A stretch of 64,000 nucleotides of DNA from Beijerinckiaceae bacterium (GCA_027531565.1 JAPZSB010000007.1:620001-684000), one strand, 5' to 3'; shown: positions 29,314 through 37,891, numbered from the stretch's first letter. Notes: a model not told the origin generated them from the sequence alone. Program-made: numbers and translations.

Positions 29314-30366
29314 TTACTTCGGCAGGCCTTCGCCCGTCATGGCCTTCAGGGCCGCGACATTCGCCTTGGCTTCGTCGCGCTTCGCCTTGGGAACCGGGAC
29401 AAGGCCCTTCTTCTCGAGATAGCCACCGTCGCCGGCGGCGCGATCCGAGACGTATTCCTGGGCGAACTTGTCGAGGCCGGGAACGACACCGACATGCGCC
29501 TTCTTCACATACACGAACATCTCGCGCGAGGGGCCATACTTCAGGGCCGAGATCGTGTCCATTTCCGGAACGACGCCATCAACAGTGACGCCCTGGATCT
29601 TGGCTGCATTCTCCTCGAGGAACGAGAAGCCGAACACGCCATAGGCGTTCGGATTGGCTTCGAGCTTCTGGACGATCACGTTGTCGTTCTCGCCGGCTTC
29701 GACATAGGCGCCGTCTTCGCGGATGGTCTTCCACGCCGCGTCAAAGGCCTTGCGATCCGAGGCCTTGAGCGCCTTCATCGCCGGGATCTGCTCGGCGCCC
29801 GGCTCCATCATCAGTTCATGGAGCGAGTCGCGCGTGCCCGAGGTCGGCGGCGGGCCGAGGATCTCGATCGGCTTGTTCGGCAGCGACGGATCGATCTGGT
29901 TCCAGGTCTTGTAGGGGTTCGGGATGAGCTTGCCATCCGGACCCGGAACGTTCTTGGCGAGCGCCAGGAAAATCTGCGCACGCGTCAGCTTGGTCGGGGC
30001 CGACTTCTTCGAATGCGACAGGGTCAGGCCGTCATAGCCGATCATCAGCTCGATGATGTCCTTGACGCCGTTCTTCTGGCACGTCTCGAACTCGCCGATC
30101 TTCATGCGGCGCGAGGCATTGGTGGCATCGGGGAAGTTCACGCCGACGCCATCGCAGAACATCTTCATGCCGCCGCCGGTACCGGTGGATTCAACCACCG
30201 GGGTTTTCACGCCGCCGGTCTTGCCGAGCTGCTCGGCCACCGCCGTGGTGAACGGATAGACGGTCGACGAACCAACGATGCGGATCTGGTCACGTGCGGA
30301 TGCAACGCCGGCGCTCACGGCCATGGCGAGGGCGATCACGGACACGCCGAGGAATTTCGAACCCAT
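29314..30366 (-). CDS. pstS: Phosphate-binding protein PstS
   Basis: Periplasmic high-affinity phosphate receptor, 350 residues. A signal peptide (VSVIALAMAVSAGVASA) precedes the mature start RDQIRIVGSSTVYPFTTAVA. The phosphate-binding motifs SSTVYPF, ESTGTGGGMKMF and PPTSGTRDSLHELM (Ser/Arg/Asp contacts) are present. The end VPVPKAKRDEAKANVAALKAM is typical of the alphaproteobacterial subfamily. ATG 30366 follows AAGGAGA at about eight bases, and the Pho box lies upstream, making pstS the first gene under PhoB control here. Confidence 0.97.
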   Translation of the reverse strand: MGSKFLGVSVIALAMAVSAGVASARDQIRIVGSSTVYPFTTAVAEQLGKTGGVKTPVVESTGTGGGMKMFCDGVGVNFPDATNASRRMKIGEFETCQKNGVKDIIELMIGYDGLTLSHSKKSAPTKLTRAQIFLALAKNVPGPDGKLIPNPYKTWNQIDPSLPNKPIEILGPPPTSGTRDSLHELMMEPGAEQIPAMKALKASDRKAFDAAWKTIREDGAYVEAGENDNVIVQKLEANPNAYGVFGFSFLEENAAKIQGVTVDGVVPEMDTISALKYGPSREMFVYVKKAHVGVVPGLDKFAQEYVSDRAAGDGGYLEKKGLVPVPKAKRDEAKANVAALKAMTGEGLPK

Positions 30367-30440
30367 CTCGGGACTCTCCTTGTTAGCCCGGCCGCGCGGG
30401 GTAGGGATGCGGCCGGTCAAAAGGCTTCTACAGAGAGCAG

Positions 30441-30458
30441 ACGACAAAACGATGACAG
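30441..30458 (-). promoter_or_regulatory. Pho box upstream of pstS
   Basis: On the minus strand CTGTCATCGTTTTGTCGT fits the PhoB direct-repeat pattern CTGTCAT-N4-CTGTCAT with a degenerate second half. It lies 75 bases before the pstS start. Confidence 0.75.
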
Positions 30459-30470
30459 TTCAACTGGTTG

Positions 30471-30484
30471 AAACTACGTAGTTT
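30471..30484. promoter_or_regulatory. 14-bp perfect palindrome next to the phoR stop
   Basis: AAACTACGTAGTTT is a perfect palindrome ending one base before the phoR stop codon. With one bulged base the symmetry extends outward to TTG/CAA. It lies 12 bases upstream of the Pho box in the pstS promoter direction. It could be a second regulator site or a transcript-end structure. Confidence 0.4.
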
Positions 30485-31801
30485 TCAATCCCTGACCGTC
30501 GGGAGCGTCACCGAGAAGGTCGCCCCCTCGCCGAGCGTGCTGGAAATGGCAAGGCGCCCCCGGTGTCGGGTCACGATATGCTTGACGATGGCAAGGCCGA
30601 GCCCGGTTCCGCCGAGGACCCGGCTTTCGGCGACATCGGCCCGGTAGAAGCGTTCGGTCAGCCGCGGCAGGTGCTCCTCGGCGATGCCCGGACCATAATC
30701 GCGGACCTGGACCACGAGTTCGGCCGGCGGATCCTCGCCGACCTTCTCCAGCGCGATATCCACCCGGCCACCGCTCTGGCCGTATTTGATGGCATTCTCG
30801 ATCAGGTTCTCGAAGACACGGACCAGTTCATCCCGATCCCCGGCCACAGGCGGCAGGCCCTCGGTCAGCGCGAAATGAAGCTGGACCCCCCTGTCGCGGG
30901 CAAGGCCGCCCAGCGCATCGGAAACCGAACGGAGCAGCAGGGCCAGATCGACCGACGACGCCGGCGGAATATGCGCATTGAGTTCGATCTTGGAGAGCGA
31001 CAGCAGATCCTCGATCAGCCGCGCCATGCGCCGGGCCTGCTGTTCCATGATACCGAGAAAATTACGCCGTGCCACGGCATCCTCCCGCGCCGGTCCCTGC
31101 AGGGTCTCGATGAACCCGAGGATGGAGGCGAGCGGCGTCCTCAGTTCGTGGCTCGCATTGGCCACGAAATCCGCGCGCATGGCCTCGAGCCGGCGGGCGG
31201 CCGTCGTATCCGTCATGAAGATGACCGCGTAGGCGACGCCATTGGCCGGCTGGACAGGCCCCTGGCCAAGACGGCGGATGACGATGTCGTAGCTCCGTTC
31301 GATCGGCACCCGTTCGACGATCTCGGCCCGGGCCTCGGCATGGCCACCAAGCACCGTCTCGAGCGCCGACAGCATGGCCGGGGCCCGCAAGGCGAACGAG
31401 ACCGGATGGCCGAGCCGCAGGCCGGCAAGCGTGCGCTGCGCGGCCGCATTGCCATGCACCATGTTGCCGCGATGATCGATCAGGATGGTCGGCGAGGTCA
31501 TCGCATCCAGCACGGCATTGAGCCGCATGTCCGGAGGATTGCGGATCGCGCGGACCGGATCGGCCCGGCGCAGGCTCGAAGGTTCGAGGGTGCGCCAGCC
31601 GAGCCAGACGAAAGCGAGGGCGATAAGGGCAAGGAGATGCGCCAGCCAGGGCAGGCTGGACAGATGTGCCAGAAACAGGAGCCCGCCGATGGCGGCGATG
31701 GCCAGCATCCGGAGGACGTTGGAACGCATCACAAGGGAGCGGAGCGTCGGCGGTTCCGGTGCCTCCTCCTGAGGATCGGATGGCGGACCGGATTCAGACA
31801 T
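30485..31801 (-). CDS. phoR: Phosphate regulon sensor kinase PhoR
   Basis: A 438-residue membrane histidine kinase that phosphorylates PhoB. Two N-terminal hydrophobic segments (near residues 28-70) precede a PAS domain (LDAMTSPTILIDHRGNMVHG), the HisKA helix with the phospho-His in ASHELRTPLASILGF, and an ATPase domain with N box NLIENAIKYG, G1 DYGPGI and G2 [15 protein letters not shown] 31801 has GAGG at six bases and is preferred to ATG 31813. The gene overlaps the upstream UPF0104 gene by eight bases, so both are probably on one transcript. Confidence 0.95.
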   Translation of the reverse strand: MSESGPPSDPQEEAPEPPTLRSLVMRSNVLRMLAIAAIGGLLFLAHLSSLPWLAHLLALIALAFVWLGWRTLEPSSLRRADPVRAIRNPPDMRLNAVLDAMTSPTILIDHRGNMVHGNAAAQRTLAGLRLGHPVSFALRAPAMLSALETVLGGHAEARAEIVERVPIERSYDIVIRRLGQGPVQPANGVAYAVIFMTDTTAARRLEAMRADFVANASHELRTPLASILGFIETLQGPAREDAVARRNFLGIMEQQARRMARLIEDLLSLSKIELNAHIPPASSVDLALLLRSVSDALGGLARDRGVQLHFALTEGLPPVAGDRDELVRVFENLIENAIKYGQSGGRVDIALEKVGEDPPAELVVQVRDYGPGIAEEHLPRLTERFYRADVAESRVLGGTGLGLAIVKHIVTRHRGRLAISSTLGEGATFSVTLPTVRD

Positions 31802-32774
31802 GCTCGCCCTCATCCGGGGAGGAGAGCTGCCGCTGGAGCATCCCCGCGCGGATCATCAGTTCGCGGACGCCGAGCAGGACCAGGGCGAGGATGAAGGGCA
31901 CGACATAATAGCAGAGCCGGTAGACAAGAAGGGCACCGAGGAGCTGTTCCCGCGGGACGCCCGGCAGGGCGAGCAGCATCGTCGCCTCGAAAACGCCGAT
32001 CCCGCCGGGCGCATGGCTGGCAATCCCCAGCGTGCAGGCGAAAACATAGGCGGCAAGCATGGTCGCGAACGGAATCTGCGCATCCGGCGGGAGCAGGACA
32101 AAAAGAACCGCAGCGCCCGCACAGACATCGGCGGCACCCAGCGCCATCTGTCGCGAGGTGATCCGCACGCCCGGAAGACGCAGTTGCCAGCCCTGGACGG
32201 AAAGCGTCCGGTTGCCCCGCTTGACGACCAGCAGGTAGATCGCGATGCCCAGCAGCACCGCGAGCCCGATCAGGACATTCATCGACAGCGGCAACCGCGT
32301 GAAGGTCGAGGCGGAGCCGGGCAGGATGATCATGACCGTGGCCAGCACCACGCCCATCCCGAGCCAGAAGGTGATCCCGGCGATCAGCGTCAGGCTGGCA
32401 ATGGCGCGCGCGCCCAGCCCGACACTGGAATAGATCCAGTAGCGCACGGTCGCTGCCGTGAGCAACGGGAAGCCGAGCGTGAAACTGACCGCATAGGAGG
32501 TGAAGGAGGCGAGCGCCGCGATCCGGTAGCGGACCTTCTGCGTCGTGACGGCCGGCAGCGCGACCCAGTCATACCCGGTCAGCATCAGGTACGAAACCGC
32601 CGTGAAGAAGAGCGCCAGCCAGATCTGGCTGTTGCTCGCCCGTCCGAAGGCCGCCTTGACCTCGGCGGCGTCCAGTTCGGTGATCAGCCAGTAAAGAACG
32701 GCCAGCGAGAAGACGAACAGGGCCGCACTGGCGATCGTGCCGGCGATCTTCATGAAACGGGCTCGACGGGCCAT
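31794..32774 (-). CDS. UPF0104 / lysylphosphatidylglycerol synthase transmembrane family protein
   Basis: An integral membrane protein of about 326 residues with seven or eight hydrophobic segments. It matches the flippase-like domain of MprF/LPG synthase (PF03706): FTSYAVSFTLGFPLLTAATVRYWIY split over two helices, and LGIASHAPGGIGVFEATMLL near the C terminus. It has no aminoacyl-transferase domain, so it may move lipids or lipid-linked substrates. I place the start at ATG 32774 with GGAAGA upstream; an open frame continues to 32927, where GTG and ATG alternatives exist. It overlaps phoR, which suggests an envelope function tied to phosphate status, but this is inference. Confidence 0.8.
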   Translation of the reverse strand: MARRARFMKIAGTIASAALFVFSLAVLYWLITELDAAEVKAAFGRASNSQIWLALFFTAVSYLMLTGYDWVALPAVTTQKVRYRIAALASFTSYAVSFTLGFPLLTAATVRYWIYSSVGLGARAIASLTLIAGITFWLGMGVVLATVMIILPGSASTFTRLPLSMNVLIGLAVLLGIAIYLLVVKRGNRTLSVQGWQLRLPGVRITSRQMALGAADVCAGAAVLFVLLPPDAQIPFATMLAAYVFACTLGIASHAPGGIGVFEATMLLALPGVPREQLLGALLVYRLCYYVVPFILALVLLGVRELMIRAGMLQRQLSSPDEGEHV

Positions 32775-32987
32775 GACGGCGGAATCTTCCCGCGCGGCGG
32801 CTTGGTCCACGTTGCTCACCCTTTCTTCCGCCCCCGAAGCATGGAACTGTCGGGCCCGACACTCATACCGGCGTAGCGTATCGTTGATGTTGCGATGGCT
32901 ATCAACCGAAATTCCTGACCGAATCATGGTGAGGATGCGGTGCTTGTGCGCACGGCAGCGGCAAGGCGCCGCATCAGGGACGCGGCA

Positions 32988-34061
32988 TCACGCCCGGCTG
33001 GCGAGGCGCCGCATCCAGTCGCCGGCATCTCCCATCAGCACCGCGATCCCGATCCGGGCGCCGACAATCATGCTCAGGATCGCAACCGGCATGGAAAGCG
33101 CCAGCAGGGATCCTGCCGTCAGGCCCTGCCCGATGGTGCAGCCCCCGGCCAGTACGCCCCCCGACCCCATGCAGAGGGCGCCGACGAGATGCCGTTTCAT
33201 CTCGTGGTGGTCATCGAAGGCCTCCCACCGGAACTCGCCCGCCCTGACGCTGGCGGCAAGGGCGCCGATCACCACGCCGATGACATTGCTGACGCCGAAA
33301 TCGAGCCAGTCATCCTGCCCCGACAGGACACCGAACATCGCCCGGGCAACCGGCGCGACATAGGTCAGGCTCTGCACGCGCTGGTGCAGGTCGAACGGAT
33401 CGCTCCACCAGCCTGTCGCGGCCCAGCCCAGAGCCACCGCGACCCCGAGCGTGAGGCCCGCAGTCAACAGGCGGCGGGCCCGCAGCAATCGTGGATCGCG
33501 CGCCACGGCGAGGACCAGCGGAATGACGATCGCGGCGGTCAGGAGGGTCCGGAGATCGAAGCCGGCAATCCGTTGCATCTGCGTGGCGAGATCCGACGCG
33601 CTGGGCCCCGGCATCGGCCAGGCCCAGCCCTCGACCACCCCGATGCGGAAACCGGACAGCACGCCGCGGAGCATCGCATAGGCGAAGAGGGCGTAGACAA
33701 TGATCACGATGAGGCTGCGGAGATCGCCGCTGCCGAGGCGGATCAGCGAGCCGAAGCCGCAGGTTCCGACGAGGGCCATGCCGATCCCGAACAGGACACC
33801 CCCGATGATCAGCCCGACGAGAGGGACGGATTGGGGCAGATAGGTTGTCCGCCCGGGATCAAGGAAGCCGGAGAGGACCATGCCCTGGGTCAGAAGGAGG
33901 GCAACTGCCAGCGCCAGCCCGAAGACCTTGGCGCGCCGCCAGTCCTGCCCCATCAGGCCGTCCTCGATCGCCCCGAATGTACACAGGCGGGCCCGATAGA
34001 CGATCGCGCCAAGCGCCAATCCGGTCAGAAATCCCAGCAGACCGGTGGCGAGCGCGGACAT
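32988..34061 (-). CDS. soxT: YeeE/YedE family thiosulfate (sulfur-compound) transporter
   Basis: A 357-residue membrane protein with about ten hydrophobic segments. It holds the cysteines that bind sulfur substrates in the TsuA/YeeE family: RARLCTFGAIEDG near residue 27, GTCGFGSLIRLGSGD near residue 100 and GGCTIGQGLTAGS near residue 315. The two-fold internal symmetry of the motifs is the family hallmark. It follows soxR on the same strand with a 13-base gap, so it belongs to the sox regulon. Thiosulfate is the most likely substrate; sulfite or other sulfur species are alternatives. Confidence 0.85.
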   Translation of the reverse strand: MSALATGLLGFLTGLALGAIVYRARLCTFGAIEDGLMGQDWRRAKVFGLALAVALLLTQGMVLSGFLDPGRTTYLPQSVPLVGLIIGGVLFGIGMALVGTCGFGSLIRLGSGDLRSLIVIIVYALFAYAMLRGVLSGFRIGVVEGWAWPMPGPSASDLATQMQRIAGFDLRTLLTAAIVIPLVLAVARDPRLLRARRLLTAGLTLGVAVALGWAATGWWSDPFDLHQRVQSLTYVAPVARAMFGVLSGQDDWLDFGVSNVIGVVIGALAASVRAGEFRWEAFDDHHEMKRHLVGALCMGSGGVLAGGCTIGQGLTAGSLLALSMPVAILSMIVGARIGIAVLMGDAGDWMRRLASRA

Positions 34062-34074
34062 TCCGGAGCGTTCC

Positions 34075-34437
34075 TCAGGTCTTCGGCGGGTCGCAGAAGA
34101 TGCGGTAGATGATGGAGATCACCTGGCGTACGTCATTGTTCGCCAGGCTGTAATAGATGGTCTTGCCATCGCGCCGTGTGGTGACCAGCCCATCAAGACG
34201 GAGGCGCGCAAGCTGCTGCGACACGGTGGGCTGCCGCAGCGACAGGATGTTCTCGAGGTCGCTGACCGAGCGTTCCTTCTCCGAGAGGAGGCAGAGCAGC
34301 AACAGCCTGTTCTCGTGGCTGAGCGCCTTCAGGAAATCGCTGGCCTTGCGTGCTTTCCGCATCAATTGGTCAAGTTCGGGCGAGAACTCGTCGCCGTCAC
34401 GCAGTTCGGATTCGAGGCCTGCTTCAATCAAGGACAT
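34075..34437 (-). CDS. soxR: ArsR-family repressor SoxR, persulfide-sensor type
   Basis: A 120-residue winged-helix repressor. The ArsR fold is seen in ALSHENRLLLLCLLSEKERS, the recognition helix RQPTVSQQLARLRLDGLV and the wing TTRRDGKTIYYSL. Cys49 and Cys115 are the only cysteines and are 66 residues apart, the same spacing as the two regulatory cysteines of SqrR and BigR, which form a polysulfide bridge in response to persulfide. This SoxR is therefore expected to repress the sox genes and release DNA when sulfane sulfur appears. It lies three bases after soxS. Confidence 0.92.
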   Translation of the reverse strand: MSLIEAGLESELRDGDEFSPELDQLMRKARKASDFLKALSHENRLLLLCLLSEKERSVSDLENILSLRQPTVSQQLARLRLDGLVTTRRDGKTIYYSLANNDVRQVISIIYRIFCDPPKT

Positions 34438-34440
34438 TGG

Positions 34441-34854
34441 TTACTTTCCCGCTTGATCTACCGAGTCCAGCTTGCCAGCCAGCATCTTCATCAGGCTCCA
34501 GAAGGCGTCGTCTCCCATATAACCGGTTATCCGGCCGATTTCTTCCCCTTTTTCCACCAGGACAAAAGTCGGCGTGTAGAAGACCGGCTCCTTCAGGCGG
34601 TAGGCGGTTTGTGATTGCCGGTCGAGCATGAGCGCCCGGAGCGGGGCCCGCTCGCCTTCCGGCGTCTTCGGATAGATGCTGCCGACTTCCTTGTGCCAGC
34701 GCACGCACCAGGGGCAACCCGGCCGCTCGTACATCACGAGCTCGGCGGCGAAGCCCTGCGTCAGCCCGGCCCAGACCAGCAACATCACGACGAGCCAAGC
34801 CCGGACGGACGCGGCTGGCCGAAAGCGGCGGGAGAGGGGAACACGCGGAAGCAT
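34441..34854 (-). CDS. soxS: Thioredoxin-like periplasmic protein SoxS
   Basis: A 137-residue exported thiol protein. A hydrophobic signal (WLVVMLLVWAGLTQGFAA) precedes the thioredoxin fold with active site ERPGCPWCVRWH (Cys47 and Cys50) and the cis-Pro context FYTPTFVLVEKG. SoxS proteins keep the SoxY carrier cysteine in the reduced, active state. ATG 34854 was chosen over upstream in-frame codons because it begins a standard signal peptide. It is the first of soxS-soxR-soxT, downstream of DUF3422. Confidence 0.88.
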   Translation of the reverse strand: MLPRVPLSRRFRPAASVRAWLVVMLLVWAGLTQGFAAELVMYERPGCPWCVRWHKEVGSIYPKTPEGERAPLRALMLDRQSQTAYRLKEPVFYTPTFVLVEKGEEIGRITGYMGDDAFWSLMKMLAGKLDSVDQAGK

Positions 34855-34895
34855 GCTGATGATATAGCGCAAGATGAATATGTTGGCCAGTATCC

Positions 34896-36203
34896 TCAAA
34901 GCCCGTCGGCGCGGGTATGCAGACGGCGGAGGCGGCGCACAAGCACCCACATGATCGCGACGACAAGCGGAACCGACAGGCCGATCGCGACATCCAGCTT
35001 CAGCGGGAGCCAGCCGGCTTCCTTGGCTGCCTTGAGGAGGTAACCGACCAGCCCGATCACATAATAGCTGATGGCCGCCACCGAGAGGCCCTCGACGGTC
35101 TGCTGCAGGCGGAGCTGCATGCGCGTCCGCTCGCTCATCCCGCTGAGCAGCGCATTGTTCTGCTTGGCGAGCTCCACATCGATCCGGGTGCGCAGCAGGC
35201 CGGATGCGCGGGTAAGCCGTGCCGCGAGATCGAGCAGGTTGGCTTCCATGGTCTCGCAGGTGCGGAGCGCCGGCGCGTTGCGCCGTGTCAGGAAGGCCTC
35301 GACGGTCGGTGCATCCTGGCTCGCGGCCACCGTGAACGCCGACAGCCGGTCATTGAGGATCGCGCCATAGGCGCGTGTCGCGCCGAAGCGGAATTTCGTG
35401 GTCGCGATCTCGCTTTCGACACGGGCCGTCATGTTGGTCAGACGGGCCAGCAATTCGTCGCCCTCGCCCAGGGTGGTCTGGTGCACGAGATCGCGCATGA
35501 GGTCCGCAAGGCCCTTCTCGACCTCCCGGACGATCGGGCCGATCCGTTGTGCTTCCGGCAATCCGAGCAGGGCAAGGTTGCGATAGACCTCGATCTCCAT
35601 GACATCGCGGGCGAGCGAACCGAGACGCCGGTCGGGCAGGCCCCGGTTGACGATGACGAACCGGACGAACCCCGCCTCGTCCGGCACGAAATCCGACGCG
35701 ACGCGCGCGCGGCCATCCTCCACATCGGAAACCGAGATCACGCCCGACTGGACATGGCTCATCGCCGCATCGCCCTGGTCCTCGCCGATCAGCGACATGT
35801 CGACCGAGACGATATGTGGACCCGGCTGTTCCGGCAGGGCCAGCGAGGCAAGGATCTCGCCCCCGGTCAGATCAAACCGCGCGGCCTCACCGCTCAGCAT
35901 GAAGACATAGGTCGTGAACTCCGTATGCTGCTCCCACCGGAACAGGCCCTGTGGCAGGTTCATGCGGTGATGGCGCGCCGAAGCCGGCGCCGGCGCCGCG
36001 CCATGGCTCCGCGCGAAAGCGTCCAGCCGCTCTCGCACCTCCTCCGGCGAGGCGGTGCCGCGCAGGAAGGCGAGCCCGAGCACGCGCGCCGGCGTTTCCA
36101 GCCGGAAGAACGGCCGGGCATGGGCTTCCGAGAGGATCGCGTGGCGGGCCGGATGCGGCGCGAAGGGCGGGGTCGAGGCGACGGTCAGCACGGAAAACCC
36201 CAT
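34896..36203 (-). CDS. DUF3422 family membrane protein
   Basis: A 435-residue protein of unknown function. The N-terminal ~330 residues are soluble, with conserved HPARHAILSEAHARPFFRL and a WEQHTEFTTYVF motif. Two C-terminal hydrophobic segments (near residues 370-425) are joined by a charged loop, with helix-rich sequence before them (KQNNALLSGMSERTRMQLRL). This resembles tail-anchored regulators or channel-like proteins, but I assign no role. The ATG at 36203 has no ribosome site, because it follows directly on the T-run of a terminator; GTG 36191 with GGGG upstream is an alternative. It lies between soxX and soxS on the same strand. Confidence 0.85.
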   Translation of the reverse strand: MGFSVLTVASTPPFAPHPARHAILSEAHARPFFRLETPARVLGLAFLRGTASPEEVRERLDAFARSHGAAPAPASARHHRMNLPQGLFRWEQHTEFTTYVFMLSGEAARFDLTGGEILASLALPEQPGPHIVSVDMSLIGEDQGDAAMSHVQSGVISVSDVEDGRARVASDFVPDEAGFVRFVIVNRGLPDRRLGSLARDVMEIEVYRNLALLGLPEAQRIGPIVREVEKGLADLMRDLVHQTTLGEGDELLARLTNMTARVESEIATTKFRFGATRAYGAILNDRLSAFTVAASQDAPTVEAFLTRRNAPALRTCETMEANLLDLAARLTRASGLLRTRIDVELAKQNNALLSGMSERTRMQLRLQQTVEGLSVAAISYYVIGLVGYLLKAAKEAGWLPLKLDVAIGLSVPLVVAIMWVLVRRLRRLHTRADGL

Positions 36204-36208
36204 GAAAC

Positions 36209-36238
36209 AAAAAGAGGGAGGCTCGGGAACCTCCCTCT
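36209..36238 (-). terminator. Terminator after soxX, abutting the DUF3422 start
   Basis: On the minus strand AGAGGGAGG-(8)-CCTCCCTCT is followed by TTTTTGTTT, a textbook intrinsic terminator for the soxA-soxX transcript. The T-run ends only a few bases before the ATG of the DUF3422 gene at 36203. Confidence 0.85.
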
Positions 36239-36263
36239 ATACTGTCGCCTTTGCGCGAAAAAG

Positions 36264-36881
36264 CTACTTGTTCACCGGAGATTCCGGATCGAACAGGAAG
36301 GCCGTCAGATCTTTCATCTGCTGCTCGGTCAGGAAGCCGTGATAGCCGAAGCGCGGCATGGTCGAGCAGGGCATGACGGCCATCGAGTTGTAGATCTTGG
36401 CATAGGCGGCCCTGGCCTCGTCCGGCGCATATTTGCGGTCCTTGCCGTAATTGACCAGCGACGGCCCAAGCGTTCCGTAGCTGAGCTCGAACCGGTCCAT
36501 CTGGTGGCAGGCATAACAGTTCGCACCATTGGTCATCGGCCGGTCGGTGAAGGTTCCGCCGCGGCCGTCATTGGCGAAGCGCTGGCCGGCCTTCCAGTCC
36601 CCCAGCACCTTCCCGTCGGCCGGGAACTTGATGGTGGCGAGCTCGCGCGCCTTGACCTTGTCGAACTCGGCCTGCGGCAGGTCGTTGCGGAACTGCGAAC
36701 AGACCGCCTGGGTCTCGTCATAGGAGATCCGCTTCTCCCACCCTTCCGGGGTCTTCGGCCACATCGCCTTGGTGACCTCCTCCAGGCGCTTGGCATCGAC
36801 CTTGGGGACATCCTGCGCGACCGCCGGACCGAGGACACAAAGGCTGGCGAGCGCCAGTGCAGATATCGAGAGTTTCTTCAT
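36264..36881 (-). CDS. soxX: Sulfur-oxidation cytochrome SoxX
   Basis: Monohaem c-type subunit of SoxAX, which couples thiosulfate to the SoxY cysteine and passes the electrons on. The 205-residue protein has a signal peptide (MKKLSISALALASLCVLGPAVAQ), the haem site CYACH (Cys122-Cys125-His126) and a candidate methionine ligand in MAVMPCSTMPRFGYHG near residue 165. ATG 36881 has GAGGGG upstream. It is 10 bases downstream of soxA, an order often seen as soxX-soxA in other bacteria, so here the pair is reversed. Confidence 0.95.
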   Translation of the reverse strand: MKKLSISALALASLCVLGPAVAQDVPKVDAKRLEEVTKAMWPKTPEGWEKRISYDETQAVCSQFRNDLPQAEFDKVKARELATIKFPADGKVLGDWKAGQRFANDGRGGTFTDRPMTNGANCYACHQMDRFELSYGTLGPSLVNYGKDRKYAPDEARAAYAKIYNSMAVMPCSTMPRFGYHGFLTEQQMKDLTAFLFDPESPVNK

Positions 36882-36891
36882 GACCCGCCCC

Positions 36892-37707
36892 TCAGCGCTT
36901 GATCGACGGAACCTGGATCTCGCCACCCTCGGCCTGCTTCACGAGGAAGAGCGTCAGGGCGGTGAGGCCATCCGAAAGATAGACGGGCTCGGGCGAGCGC
37001 ATCTGGCGATAGCAGTCCCAGAGGCGATGCTGCATCGTCCGGGTCTGGCTCTGGCTGACGCGGTAGGTCGGCCAGGAGCCCATCGTCGCCTGGGCGTCCT
37101 TGCCCGCCTTGTTCAGCTGCGGCAGGCCCTGCAGGCGGATGCGCTTGCCTTCCTCGGCATGGCAGGTGGCACAGGAGAAATCCATGAAGTCCGAGCGGCG
37201 GAAGAACAATTCCTGGCCGATGGCGAAGGCTTCCTTTTCCTTCGGATGCGCCAGCGGGACCGAGTACTTCATCCCGCTCGACTTGTTGGCGATGAAGGCG
37301 ACGAGATCCTCCATGTCGGAGGTCCGGCCCGGCGCACCGAAGCGGCGGCGCGTGATATCCGCCATGTCGAGGCCCTGCTGGGTCTCCATGCAATGGGCGA
37401 GGCGCTGCTCGAGATCCATCACCTTGCCGGTATCCGCGAAGAAGCGCGGCAGCTTGGCGAAGGCCCCCTCGAGCTTGCCGGGCCCCTCGCCAAGGTCGCA
37501 GCCTTCGAGCGACGCATTTTTCGAACCGCGCTTCTGCGACCACAGAACCTCGCCACGGTCGACATTCAGGAAGCCGGGATTGGACATCGGATCCGACATC
37601 ATCTGCCGGTATTTCTCGAGTTCCTTCTCGGTGTCGATCGCCTGCTGGGCATGGGCGAACCCTGCCCCCAGTGTGACCGACATGGCCAAGGCCATGAACA
37701 CCCTCAT
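36892..37707 (-). CDS. soxA: Sulfur-oxidation cytochrome SoxA (monohaem form)
   Basis: Catalytic subunit of SoxAX, 271 residues. After the signal peptide ([20 protein letters not shown]), Cys70 and Cys106 remain in the N-terminal domain, but the CxxCH motif there is absent, so this is the single-haem form. The active haem is CATCH (Cys179-Cys182-His183), and the persulfide-forming cysteine ligand is Cys232 in [16 protein letters not shown] 37707 has GAGGAGAG upstream. It is divergent from soxY; the 184-base gap carries both promoters. Confidence 0.95.
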   Translation of the reverse strand: MRVFMALAMSVTLGAGFAHAQQAIDTEKELEKYRQMMSDPMSNPGFLNVDRGEVLWSQKRGSKNASLEGCDLGEGPGKLEGAFAKLPRFFADTGKVMDLEQRLAHCMETQQGLDMADITRRRFGAPGRTSDMEDLVAFIANKSSGMKYSVPLAHPKEKEAFAIGQELFFRRSDFMDFSCATCHAEEGKRIRLQGLPQLNKAGKDAQATMGSWPTYRVSQSQTRTMQHRLWDCYRQMRSPEPVYLSDGLTALTLFLVKQAEGGEIQVPSIKR

Positions 37708-37891
37708 CGTTTCTCTCCTCTTCAGGGTCGTTTGCGGGGTTCTTGAGCCCCTTTCGACCTTCATTTCAATTGTGCAGGGCGAACGCTAGCACACTTTACA
37801 TTCAAAAAAAACTATGTTTCTATATGTTAGGTTGAGGGAGGAGCGTTGCATCCGTCAAGATGCTGCTCTCAGAAAAACAAGGAGATGCCTG
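37708..37891. promoter_or_regulatory. Divergent soxA/soxY promoter region
   Basis: This 184-base gap separates the two arms of the Sox island and contains an A+T-rich core (37797-37830). The word ATATGTT at 37822-37828 recurs at 34878-34884 just upstream of soxS, in the same orientation. A shared word before two sox transcripts is a candidate half-site for SoxR, but no full palindrome is obvious. Confidence 0.45.
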
